Below are positions 10,798-18,929 of a stretch of DNA of 64,000 bases, in pieces. Source of the stretch: JBEKIK01 sp963838495 (GTDB lineage Bacteria > Planctomycetota > Planctomycetia > Pirellulales > Thermoguttaceae); NCBI GenBank assembly GCA_963838495.1, contig CAWIRC010000003.1:62001-126000 (forward strand), written 5' to 3'. Position numbers and translations under genes: made by a program. Under the pieces are notes generated by a model. It saw only the letters and a list, made by a program, of their open reading frames with translations. It searched no databases and was not told the origin of the DNA. How positions within the stretch are numbered: position 1 is the first letter of the stretch; every line of letters begins with the position of its first letter.

Positions 10798-10832
10798 CCC
10801 CTCTCCCTTTGGGAGAGGGCTAGGGTGAGGGC
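10798..10832. repeat. GC-rich palindromic repeat, copy A
   Basis: The sequence CCCCTCTCCC-TTT-GGGAGAGGG is followed by CTAGGGTGAGGGC. It lies upstream of purM and is one of a family with copies at 53117, 55541, 57106, 61185 and 62907 among others. Confidence 0.85.
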
Positions 10833-10983
10833 TTTTCTTGGACAGGTAAAACCTCCGTATTTTAATGCACGGCCTGCGAATTGGAAAGGCTGCGGTAATT
10901 CTTCTTGACATTTTCCAACGTAAAAACTTATGCTAGAAGTCTTGAAAAACTTTTTTAGTCCGAATTAGACTTTCATATGCGTT

Positions 10984-11337
10984 ATGAACACCCGATGCCC
11001 ACTTTATAGAATAGTTGGAATAAGTAGCGGCTTGTTCACCGCTATCGGATTTATCGGCTTATGGATATGCAAGATCGTAAGAGATCATCTTGCAATGACC
11101 GAGAAACAATTCATGTCAACCAATGGCGGCAGCTTAGCAGTTTGGATACTATCGGCGTGTTTTATCCTTGGGCTCTGCGTTCTGTTTCCCATTGCTCTAA
11201 TCTTTCAACGCCGCGCAAGAGTTCCTATACCAGGTCCAATTTTGCCCGACTGGTTGGAACGCGTGTTGATAGTTACCGTCTTTTGTATAATAGTCTTCTT
11301 TGCGGTTATTATTTTAGTTAATTTATTTCATATATGA
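10984..11337 (+). CDS. small three-helix membrane protein of unknown function
   Basis: A 117-residue hydrophobic protein that I do not recognise. Three likely membrane helices are visible: about residues 8-30 (VGISSGLFTAIGFIGLWI), 48-72 (SLAVWILSACFILGLCVLF) and 92-115 (VLIVTVFCIIVFFAVIILV). Its stop codon overlaps the start of the following Phd-type antitoxin gene as ATGA, so the two are translationally coupled. No close paralogue is present in the window. The frame is AT-richer than its neighbours, which would fit transfer. It could be an unrecognised toxin partner, but nothing in the sequence proves that. Confidence 0.6.
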   Translation: MNTRCPLYRIVGISSGLFTAIGFIGLWICKIVRDHLAMTEKQFMSTNGGSLAVWILSACFILGLCVLFPIALIFQRRARVPIPGPILPDWLERVLIVTVFCIIVFFAVIILVNLFHI

Positions 11338-11585
11338 ATAAAGCTATGAAAAAAATGGCTCTATCGGAAGTAAAAGACGATCTTTCGAAATATTTGCACA
11401 TTGCGGAAAACGAGGAAGTTATTATTACACGTCACGGCAAGCCCGCCGGGGTGTTGATCGGATTTGAAACGGAAGACGACTGGTTCGATTATCGCCTGGA
11501 AAATGATCCAAGATTTCTGCGGCGGATCGAGAAGGCCGGAAACAGCATCAAGTCGGGCAAAGACGTCAAATTGGAAGACGTGTAG
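11334..11585 (+). CDS. Phd/YefM family antitoxin-like protein
   Basis: An 83-residue protein with the typical Phd/YefM N-terminal fold: a short helix-strand start MALSEVKDDLSKYL and the conserved VIITRHGKPAGVLIGFE segment. In this family the N-terminal part binds operator DNA and the C-terminal tail wraps a toxin. The C-terminus here is DWFDYRLENDPRFLRRIEKA followed by a charged tail. No RelE, Doc or PIN toxin gene follows; the next 400 bases are repeats. The only coupled neighbour is the upstream membrane protein, which overlaps it by four bases. Start could alternatively be the second Met (residue 5). Confidence 0.82.
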   Translation: MNKAMKKMALSEVKDDLSKYLHIAENEEVIITRHGKPAGVLIGFETEDDWFDYRLENDPRFLRRIEKAGNSIKSGKDVKLEDV

Positions 11586-11701
11586 GCAAAACTAAGGCAA
11601 TATGCTAAGCTTATCGTGGTCATGTCGGGAGTTTATAAATACCGCAAATTTTTTAGACATTTGGAGTGATCTCGTAATTTAGCCGCGAAGCGGCGACGTA
11701 T

Positions 11702-11858
11702 TGTAGCCAGGGGCGTCAGCCCCTGGGGAAAGGTTGTATTATCCATGCAAGCCCCGGAGGGGCGACATCGGACGCGGCAAAGAACAAATGTCGCCCCTTC
11801 GGGGCTTTCGCAGTTTTTAATAATTGCCTTGCCCCAGGGGCTGACGCCCCTGGCTACA
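11702..11858. repeat. 157-bp element with perfect 27-bp terminal inverted repeats and nested inner arms
   Basis: The outer arms at 11702-11728 and 11832-11858 (TGTAGCCAGGGGCGTCAG...) are perfect inverted copies. Each arm is itself a hairpin because CCAGGGGC and GCCCCTGG pair. Inner arms at 11750-11768 and 11788-11806 (AGCCCCGGAGGGGCGACAT against its near-perfect inverse) form a second nested inverted pair. There is no open frame inside. The architecture suggests a miniature element mobilised in trans or a structured transcript; no clear target duplication is visible. Confidence 0.8.
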
Positions 11859-11928
11859 TTAATCCGGCCCTCCGGGCCTGATGATTCTTATTCACGCAAA
11901 AAGCTAAAACATCACATAAAACCGTAGT

Positions 11929-11950
11929 ATGTCCGCGCAAGCGCGGACAT
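11929..11950. repeat. perfect hairpin upstream of the cytochrome gene
   Basis: ATGTCCGCGC-AA-GCGCGGACAT, a ten-base-pair perfect stem with a tiny loop. It lies 57 bases before the cytochrome start and could be an RNA hairpin in its leader. No T-run follows, so it is not a standard terminator. Confidence 0.6.
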
Positions 11951-12006
11951 GGCGCCCGCAGCAGTGGTTCTTTATTTTCATCCTACCGAGGAGTTTAATC
12001 GCCGTT

Positions 12007-12855
12007 ATGAGAACAAGAGTTGGCCGATCAATTTTCACGTGTCCGGGCTGGGGAATTGCTGCCGCATGGATATTGGCGGCAGTTTGTATGCTTGCGCTGG
12101 CGGGCGGGGCCGAAAAAAAGGAAGATGCCGATGCGCCAGCGCCGCCCAAGGCCCCAAAACTGTCTTCTTTCGCCCCCGCCAAGGACCTGGCCGGTCAATT
12201 GCAGGATTACATCAAGGAAATCGATTCCACGCTGGCAAGCGAAGATGAGTACAAAGATTCGGAAGCCAAGATCGGCAGGTGCACGAACACGCTGGCGGTG
12301 ATCGCGCTTTGCCTGGGGCTCGACGACGAAGACAACCAGTACAAGACCCGGGCCGCCGCGTTGATCAAGGCCGCCCAGGGGCTTGCCGCAGCCGGCGATT
12401 ATCAATCGGCCAAAAAGGCCTTCGACGCAGTCAAGGCGGCCGCCGACGGCAAGATCGCAAGCCAGGAAAAATTGAAGTGGGAAAAGGTGGCCTCCTTGCC
12501 AGACCTGATGAAGCAAGTCCCCAATATCAACACCAAGCTGAAACGAAACATAAAGGGGGCAAAGTTCAAAACCAAGGCCGCGGAGACGGCGGGCTACACC
12601 GCGGCCATCGCCGCAATCGCCCAAGGTTCGATGGCCGACACCAGCGCGGCGAAAAATCCCCAAGAGATAAACGAGTGGTACCGATTTTCCGCCGCCATGC
12701 GCGATGCCGCCGGGGCGGCCAACGCCGCCATCCACGCCGGCAACGAGCCCGCCGCTACCGAAGCCATGCAAAAACTCGCCAAAAGCTGCAACGATTGCCA
12801 CGCCGTATTCCATCCCGAGGCAATTCTCAAGGAAGAATCCGATAATAGCCCCTGA
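12007..12855 (+). CDS. c-type cytochrome, cytochrome c-prime-like
   Basis: An exported haem protein of about 282 residues. From the chosen start MRTRVGRS there is a signal peptide or membrane anchor (IAAAWILAAVCMLALAGG). A long alpha-helical, alanine- and lysine-rich body follows, and one haem-binding motif CNDCHAVFHP sits close to the C-terminus. A CxxCH at the C-terminal end of a helical protein is the arrangement of cytochrome c-prime. The open frame extends 26 codons further upstream, but the ATG at 12007 is preceded by GAGGAG and gives a clean signal peptide. No partner redox genes are adjacent. The specific electron partner is unknown. Confidence 0.75.
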   Translation: MRTRVGRSIFTCPGWGIAAAWILAAVCMLALAGGAEKKEDADAPAPPKAPKLSSFAPAKDLAGQLQDYIKEIDSTLASEDEYKDSEAKIGRCTNTLAVIALCLGLDDEDNQYKTRAAALIKAAQGLAAAGDYQSAKKAFDAVKAAADGKIASQEKLKWEKVASLPDLMKQVPNINTKLKRNIKGAKFKTKAAETAGYTAAIAAIAQGSMADTSAAKNPQEINEWYRFSAAMRDAAGAANAAIHAGNEPAATEAMQKLAKSCNDCHAVFHPEAILKEESDNSP

Positions 12856-13049
12856 CAAAATAGAGGCGGCAACGGCACACGAAGCGTGCCTGCTACACAA
12901 TAAACGGATCACGGTGTGCTTGCCAAAATGGCGAAAAAATGGATAATCTCCTCTGACAAAACGAGGGACGGGAGCCCCTACTTAATCTTTTAGGAAACAT
13001 ACTATTATCGGCCGCATATTATGGGCCGCCTTCATGGAGATCGGCGAAC

Positions 13050-13754
13050 ATGGCGAAATTCACACACAATCCCAAGCTGCAAAGACTGGTCGGCGGCGGA
13101 TTTTTGGAGCGCACATATATAAACACTCTTTCCCGGGTGCAAATCTTCTTATTGGGACTGCACAAGGAGCCCGAGGTCGTGCGGTTGTTAAAAAAAGTCC
13201 GCCGCGAGCGCCAGTCGCTGCAATTCGCCTACGAATCCTACACGGTGTATTCATTTTGCAAGGCCTACAGCCACCTGCCCGGAGCGATGGCCGAGGTCGG
13301 CGTGTTCCAGGGCGTCTCGGCCAAGCTGCTGTGCGAGGCAAAGGGCGACGCCGAACTGCACCTCTTCGACACCTTCGGCGGCATGCCGCAAAGCAGCACT
13401 GCCGACAAGGGCGTGCATCGCGTAAAGCAGTATCTCTGCTCGCTCGAATCTGTGCAACAATACTTGAAAGATTATAAGAACGTCTATTTCTACCCCGGGC
13501 TTTTCCCCGAATCGGCCAAGACGCTGCCCGAACGCCGGTTCTCCTTCGTGCACCTCGACGTGGATTTATACGAGAGCACTTTGGCGGGCCTGGAGTATTT
13601 TTATCCGCGGCTGATTACGGGCGGGGTCATATTGTCGCACGATTACTCCATCTTGGCGGGAGTAAAAAAGGCCTTCCAGGACTTCCTGCGCGACAAACTG
13701 GAACGGCCCGTGCAATTCCCTTCCACGCAATGCGCGTTGATCAAGTTGGCCTAA
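13050..13754 (+). CDS. TylF/MycF-type class I SAM-dependent methyltransferase
   Basis: A 234-residue cytosolic enzyme resembling the macrocin O-methyltransferase family (TylF/MycF), which methylates hydroxyls on sugars using S-adenosylmethionine and Mg. Visible landmarks are the SAM loop AEVGVFQGVSAKLL near 80, LHLFDTFGGMP near 108 and the metal-binding FVHLDVDLYESTLAGL near 166. They are followed by GGVILSHDYS near 195, with acidic residues where the family binds metal. A GGAG ten bases before the ATG supports the start. No sugar biosynthesis cluster surrounds it, so the acceptor is unknown; surface polysaccharide modification is a reasonable inference. Confidence 0.82.
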   Translation: MAKFTHNPKLQRLVGGGFLERTYINTLSRVQIFLLGLHKEPEVVRLLKKVRRERQSLQFAYESYTVYSFCKAYSHLPGAMAEVGVFQGVSAKLLCEAKGDAELHLFDTFGGMPQSSTADKGVHRVKQYLCSLESVQQYLKDYKNVYFYPGLFPESAKTLPERRFSFVHLDVDLYESTLAGLEYFYPRLITGGVILSHDYSILAGVKKAFQDFLRDKLERPVQFPSTQCALIKLA

Positions 13755-14109
13755 ACCGGGCAAGTCATTCCAATCCCGAAGCTCACATCAGCCCAAATCG
13801 AAAGCAAGAAACGGGCCTAGGCACTTGCTTGATATTCGTCCCTACCATAGCAGAGTCGAGTTGAATACAGCCGCAACTAGTATAAACATAAGAGGTATAT
13901 CGTTATAACACTGTCATACTAGTTTCTTCATGAAAACTCGCTAATTTCATGGCATCTGCTGACGATGCCGATAACAAGGGTGCGAAAGGCATTTTTCAGC
14001 CCCTCCCGTGCAACAACCGAAAAATAGTTGAACGCAACGGATGGAGGGCTTTTTTCTCGGCCTTTCACCTTGCCCTACAGACTTAAACTATATTTACATC
14101 AGGTTTAGC
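13755..14109. other. intergenic, no gene seen
   Basis: About 355 bases between the methyltransferase and glgX. I see no repeat or RNA gene. The frame of glgX is open from 14041, and the conserved domain starts well downstream, so the exact boundary of this gap is uncertain. Confidence 0.5.
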
Positions 14110-16281
14110 ATGTCGATTGACGTAAACCAATGGTATGCTTGCCAAGTAGGGATGGCTCCAGGATATGGCACCGGGCTAAGTACAATGTTTGAACGTCCCG
14201 CAGTATTGAAGTTTGCACACCCACTTCCTTATGGTGCCATTGTACACGATGGGGGGGTGCAATTCGTGGTCTTTTCCCGCCGCGCAACGGCCATGCGGGT
14301 GCTTTTATACGACCATGTCTCAAGCCGCGAGCCTAGCCAAAGCATCGATTTCGACCCCGATTTAAATCGCTGGGGCGATATCTGGAGCATCTTTGTTCCG
14401 GGCGTAGGACCCGGTCAGCTTTATCATTATCAAGCCGATGGCCCCAACGAACCCGATAAAGGAATTCGCTTTGATCCCAATGCCCGCCTGATCGATCCTT
14501 ATGCCAAGGCCCTGGCTGGCGATTTTTTGCCGGCCGACGACGGCCTGATCCGGCCGCCCAAATGCGTGGTCATTAGCGACGAGTTCGACTGGCAGGGCGA
14601 CAGGCACTTGCGCCGCTCCTTGCCGGAGACGGTTATTTATGAAATGCACGTCCGCGGTTTTACCTGCTCGCGCACAAGCGGCGCGGATCATCCTGGAACA
14701 TACCTGGGAATAATCGAAAAGATATCGTACTTGCAATCCCTCGGCGTGACCGCCGTGGAACTCATGCCGGTGCATGAATTCTCGCCCGACATCGATTGCT
14801 TCGGCCACAAACAGCAGCGCCCGAATTATTGGGGTTACGATCCCTTGGCGCTTTTCGCACCGCATCGCGGTTATGCCGTTGGCCCGGAGCCGGGTTGCCA
14901 GGTGCGGGAATTCAAGGAAATGGTCCGGGCCCTGCACCAGGCGGGCATCGAAGTGATCCTGGACGTGGTTTTCAACCACACCGCCGAGGGCAATGAATAC
15001 GGGCCCACGCTGAGCTTCAAGGGATTGGAGAATCGTGTTTATTACATGCTGGAAAACGGGGGACGAACCTATCGCAATTATTCCGGCTGCGGCAACACCC
15101 TTAACGGCAACCACCCCATAGTCCGCGAATTGATATTCCATTGCCTCCGCTACTGGGTGCACAACTGCCACGTGGACGGCTTCCGTTTCGACCTGGCTTC
15201 CATTTTAAGCCGCGACCGCAACGGCGAACTGATCCCCAATCCGCCGGTGGTGGAATCCATCGGCGAAGACCCGCTTTTGGCCGATACGAAAATCATCGCC
15301 GAGGCCTGGGACGCCTCGGGCGCTTACCAGGTAGGCACCTTCGGCAGCATGCGCTGGGCCGAATGGAACGGACGGTACCGCGACGACGTCCGCCGCTTCT
15401 GGCGCGGCGACGAAAATATGGTCGGACCTCTGGCCACGCGCCTGGCCGGTTCCAGCGATCTTTACCAGTCCAGCGGCCGAAAACCGTACCACAGCATCAA
15501 TTTCATCACCTCGCACGACGGCTTTACGCTGAACGACCTGGTAAGCTACAACGAAAAACACAATGAGGCCAACGGCGAAGGCAACCGCGACGGCGAAACC
15601 AATAATTTCAGTTGCAATTGCGGCGTCGAAGGCCCCACCCGGCGCACGGGCGTTGAAAATATCCGCACGCGGCAAATCAAAAACATGCTGGCCACGCTCA
15701 TGCTCAGCCAAGGCGTGCCCATGATCCTTTACGGCGACGAGTGCCGCCGGACCCAGGGCGGAAACAACAACGCATATTGCCAGGACAACGCCGTTTCCTG
15801 GTTCAATTGGTCGCTGCTCGAAAAAAACCAGGCCCTGTGGCGGTTCTGCCAGGCGCTGATCGCCTTTCGCCGCGCCGAACCTAGCGTGCGCCGCACGAAT
15901 TTCCTCTACGGCGAGCCCCCGCTTCCCAGCGGATTTCCCGACGTCACCTGGTCGAGTGCCGCCGGAGACACGGTCGATTGGACGGACGAGGAAAGCACCT
16001 TGATTTGTCTGCTGGCCGCCGCGCTGCGGGAAAATCCGCTCTCACCGGAGAATCATCACCTGTTGATGATGTTCAACGCCGGGATCGACCCGCAAGAGTT
16101 TATTATTCCCGCCTCCGTGGGACGAATCGCCTGGCGGAAGTTCATCGACACCGCCGCCGAAAGCCCGGCCGACATCTATCCTTTACTGGACGGCCCGCCG
16201 CCTCCGCCTAATGGCCGAGTGTCGCTTGAAGGGCGCTCGATGCTCGTTTTCATCGCCCCCGATGAAACAATCGTGTTTTGA
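14110..16281 (+). CDS. glgX: glycogen debranching enzyme GlgX (GH13)
   Basis: GlgX hydrolyses alpha-1,6 branches of phosphorylase-limit glycogen in the cytosol. The order is an N-terminal CBM48-like domain (PLPYGAIVHDGGVQFVVFSRRA), the GH13 barrel and a C-terminal beta domain. Catalytic parts are visible: HVDGFRFDLAS with the nucleophile Asp near 360, IIAEAWDASG with the acid Glu near 397, and FITSHDGFTLNDLV with the third acid near 468. The frame is open from 14041. I prefer the ATG at 14110, preceded by CAGGT, but later Met codons (14152, 14185) are possible because the conserved domain begins after them. The alpha-glucan phosphorylase at 34.6-37.2 kb would supply its substrate. Confidence 0.92.
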   Translation: MSIDVNQWYACQVGMAPGYGTGLSTMFERPAVLKFAHPLPYGAIVHDGGVQFVVFSRRATAMRVLLYDHVSSREPSQSIDFDPDLNRWGDIWSIFVPGVGPGQLYHYQADGPNEPDKGIRFDPNARLIDPYAKALAGDFLPADDGLIRPPKCVVISDEFDWQGDRHLRRSLPETVIYEMHVRGFTCSRTSGADHPGTYLGIIEKISYLQSLGVTAVELMPVHEFSPDIDCFGHKQQRPNYWGYDPLALFAPHRGYAVGPEPGCQVREFKEMVRALHQAGIEVILDVVFNHTAEGNEYGPTLSFKGLENRVYYMLENGGRTYRNYSGCGNTLNGNHPIVRELIFHCLRYWVHNCHVDGFRFDLASILSRDRNGELIPNPPVVESIGEDPLLADTKIIAEAWDASGAYQVGTFGSMRWAEWNGRYRDDVRRFWRGDENMVGPLATRLAGSSDLYQSSGRKPYHSINFITSHDGFTLNDLVSYNEKHNEANGEGNRDGETNNFSCNCGVEGPTRRTGVENIRTRQIKNMLATLMLSQGVPMILYGDECRRTQGGNNNAYCQDNAVSWFNWSLLEKNQALWRFCQALIAFRRAEPSVRRTNFLYGEPPLPSGFPDVTWSSAAGDTVDWTDEESTLICLLAAALRENPLSPENHHLLMMFNAGIDPQEFIIPASVGRIAWRKFIDTAAESPADIYPLLDGPPPPPNGRVSLEGRSMLVFIAPDETIVF

Positions 16282-16308
16282 TGATCTATTCCCTCATAAT
16301 CTCATATT

Positions 16309-16337
16309 TAGCCCCCGGTGAATACACCGGGGGTTTT
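16309..16337 (+). terminator. rho-independent terminator after glgX
   Basis: Stem CCCCCGGTG / CACCGGGGG followed by TTTT, 30 bases after the glgX stop. The stem is the same as that after dsbD, with a slightly different loop. Confidence 0.85.
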
Positions 16338-16490
16338 GCATGTATCTTTATCCCGCGTTACAAACATAACGAATCTTGACTTAAAAATTCCTTTTTGTTC
16401 TACTTATCGCTTGCGGCTCATGCCTGTAGGGTGCGTGAAACGCACCATTCCCAAACACGCTACGCGTGAATCGCTGCAAAAGGAATTTTC

Positions 16491-18816
16491 ATGGTACCGT
16501 GCAAAGTCAATTCCGTTCTCGAACTGGTTGGAAACACCCCGCTCGTGCGCATCAACCGCATGAATCCGGTTGCCGGCGTCGAGGTTCTGGCTAAGCTCGA
16601 AGTGCTCAATCCGGGCGGATCGGTAAAGGACCGCATTGCCTTAAGGATGATCGAGCAGGCCGAGGCCACGGGCGAACTGATTCCCGGCAAAATCGTGCTG
16701 GAGGCCAGTTCCGGCAACACGGCCATCGGGCTGGCCATGGTTTGCGCGGTCAAGGGCTACCAGCTACTGGTCACCATGAGTGAATCGGCCAGCGAGGAAC
16801 GCAAGCGGATTCTCAAGGCCTACGGCGCCCAAATCCTTTTAACCCCCGGTTACCGCGGCACCGACGGCGCAATCGAAGAGGCCTATCGCCTGGCCCGCGA
16901 CGAGCCGGCAAAATACGTCCTCGTCAACCAGTTCAACAACGAGGCCAACTGGAAGGCGCATTACGACGGCACCGGCAAGGAAATCTGGCAGGCCACCGGC
17001 GGAAAAGTCAACGTCGTCGTCCTTGCCATGGGCACCACCGGGACGCTGATGGGCATAACCCGGGCGCTGCGCGACCTGAATCCGGCCGTGCGCGTGGTCG
17101 GCGTCGAGCCCTTCAAAGGCCACAAAATCCAGGGCCTCAAAAACATGAAGGAAAGCTACGTGCCGGGCATTTTCAAGCCCGAGGAATTGCACGACATCGT
17201 CCACGTCAACGACGATTCGGCCTACGAAACCGCCCGCCGACTCGCGCGTGAAGAGGGAATTTTTGTAGGTATGAGCGCAGGCGCCGCCATGAAGGTGGCC
17301 CTGGACGAGGCCCGCACCCTGGGCAAGGGCACGGTCGTCGCCCTTTTGCCCGACGGCGGCGAACGCTATCTTTCCACCTCGCTTTTCGTCTCCGATACCG
17401 TGCCCGAGCCGCTTCGCTTCCACAACACCCTTTCCGGACAAATGGAAAAGTTGGAGCCTGTCTCGCCAGGAAAAGTCACCATTTATTCCTGCGGCCCGAG
17501 CCTGGACGGACCTCCCGACCTGGGCCTCTGCCGCCGGCTGGTCTTTTCCGACGTCCTCCGCCGCTATCTAGAATATCGCGGCTACCAGGTAAAGCACGCC
17601 ATGAACCTGGGCGACATCGACGACCGCACAGTGCGCGAGTGCCTCAAAAGCGGAAAAAATCTCCGCGCTTTCACCGCCCACTGGGAAAAGATCTTCTTCG
17701 AAAGCCTGGATACACTCCGCGTCAAGCGGGCGCAGCACTACCCCAAGGCCAGCGAACACGTCGCCGACATGGTCGAACAAACCCGCGCACTGCTGGAAAA
17801 GGGCCTGGCCTACGAAAAACTCCGCTCCGTCTACTTCCGCATCAACAGCTTTCCCGATTACGGGCGGCTTTCCGGCATCGAGCCCAAGCGGATGCAGCTC
17901 GGCTTCATCGACCAACTACGACTATTACGAAAAGGACAATCCCGGCGATTTCGCCCTTTTCAAGCGCCCCACGCTGGCCGAACTCAAGGCCGGCATATTC
18001 TGGCCCACTCCCTGGGGCAACGCGAGGCCGGGCTGGCACGTCGAGTGCGCCTGCATGGCCGTCGGTTGCCTGGGCCAGCCGCTGGACATCCACACCGCCA
18101 GCACCGACCTCACCTTTCCCCACGGCGACAACGAGATCGCCATCGCCCGCGGCCTGCAAGACAAACCCTTTGCCAAGCTCTGGATGCACTGCGAAGTGGT
18201 CATGGCCGAGGGGAAAAAAGTAAGCCGCGCCGCCGGCAACGATCTAACCCTGGCCGAACTCCTGGAGCAAGGCTTCATCGGCCCGGCAGTCCGCTACTGG
18301 CTCTTGGCCGCGCATTATCGCACCGTGCTGAACTACTCCGCCGTCGAACTCCAGCGGGCGGCGAATTGCGTCGCCCGGCTGAACGAGTTTGTCGCCCGGT
18401 TGAACAGCGTTGCCGGCGGCCGGCAGAGTCCGGAAGTCGGCCAGGCCCTGTTTGCCACCCGCGCCGCCTGGCAAGAGTCTCTGGACAACGACTTGAACAT
18501 GCCCAAGGCCCTGGGCCGGCTCTTCGCCTTCATCCGCATGGTCAACCGCCTGCTTAACGGCGGCGAACTCGACGCCGACCAGGCCCGCCAGATCCTCGAT
18601 TTCATGCGCCAGGTAAATAAGGTCCTGGATGTCATCGATTTCCGCCCCGCCGAATCCGACGAAAGAATTTCCAAGCTAGTCGAAGCCCGCAACGCCGCCC
18701 GCCGCAAAAAAGATTTCCCCAAAGCCGACGCCCTGCGCCAAGAACTCCAGACAATGGGCATCCTCCTGACCGACAGCTCCTCCGGCACAAAGTGGAAACG
18801 ATCCGTCCATAATTAG
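16491..18816 (+). CDS. cysteine synthase fused to a cysteinyl-tRNA synthetase-like domain (frame break near 17912)
   Basis: One gene of about 775 residues joining two enzymes. Residues 1-305 are a PLP-dependent O-acetylserine sulfhydrylase: PLP lysine in GGSVKDR (46), SSGNTAIGLAM near 72, GTTGTLMG near 182. Residues about 312-775 align along their length with class Ia cysteinyl-tRNA synthetase, and the zinc ligands are kept (SCGPS, HVECACM, FPHGDNE). The ATP-binding motifs are altered: the HIGH position reads PDLGL, and KMSKS reads KKVSRAAGN. The frame changes at about 17912; removing one C turns IDQLRLL into IDNYDYYEKDNPGDF, the normal sequence. It may charge tRNA weakly or use cysteine activation for another purpose; that is inference. 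Confidence 0.85.
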
Positions 18817-18879
18817 CGAGAATCAGTGTTCTTGAAACGCGTAAAGACGCGATTTGTTCGCATATTCATATAAACAAAA

Positions 18880-18908
18880 AGGGGTGACGGAATAACCGTC
18901 ACCCCAAT
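18880..18908 (-). terminator. terminator of the giant beta-strand-repeat gene
   Basis: GGGGTGACGG-AATA-CCGTCACCCC forms a ten-pair stem. Read on the minus strand it is followed by TTTTTG, so it ends transcription of the minus-strand gene stopping at 18930. It could also stop the convergent cysteine synthase-fusion transcript. Confidence 0.8.
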
Positions 18909-18929
18909 CATGTTTTTCAACTTATGGTC

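Larger units (their letters stand above)
11586..12006. other. intergenic region filled with inverted repeats
   Basis: These 421 bases carry no convincing gene. They hold the 157-bp inverted-repeat element described separately (11702-11858), a small GGCCCTCCGGGCC hairpin at about 11866, a perfect 22-base hairpin at 11929-11950, and the likely ribosome binding site GAGGAG at 11988-11993 for the cytochrome gene. Confidence 0.6.

Noticed and set aside
14362..15171. 269-codon minus-strand frame inside glgX
   Set aside because: Antisense to the catalytic barrel of GlgX, no independent evidence.
17900..17930. Programmed frameshift in the cysteine synthase-CysRS fusion
   Set aside because: No slippery heptamer or following stem is evident, and many other genes in the window have similar one-base breaks, so a consensus error is the simpler explanation.
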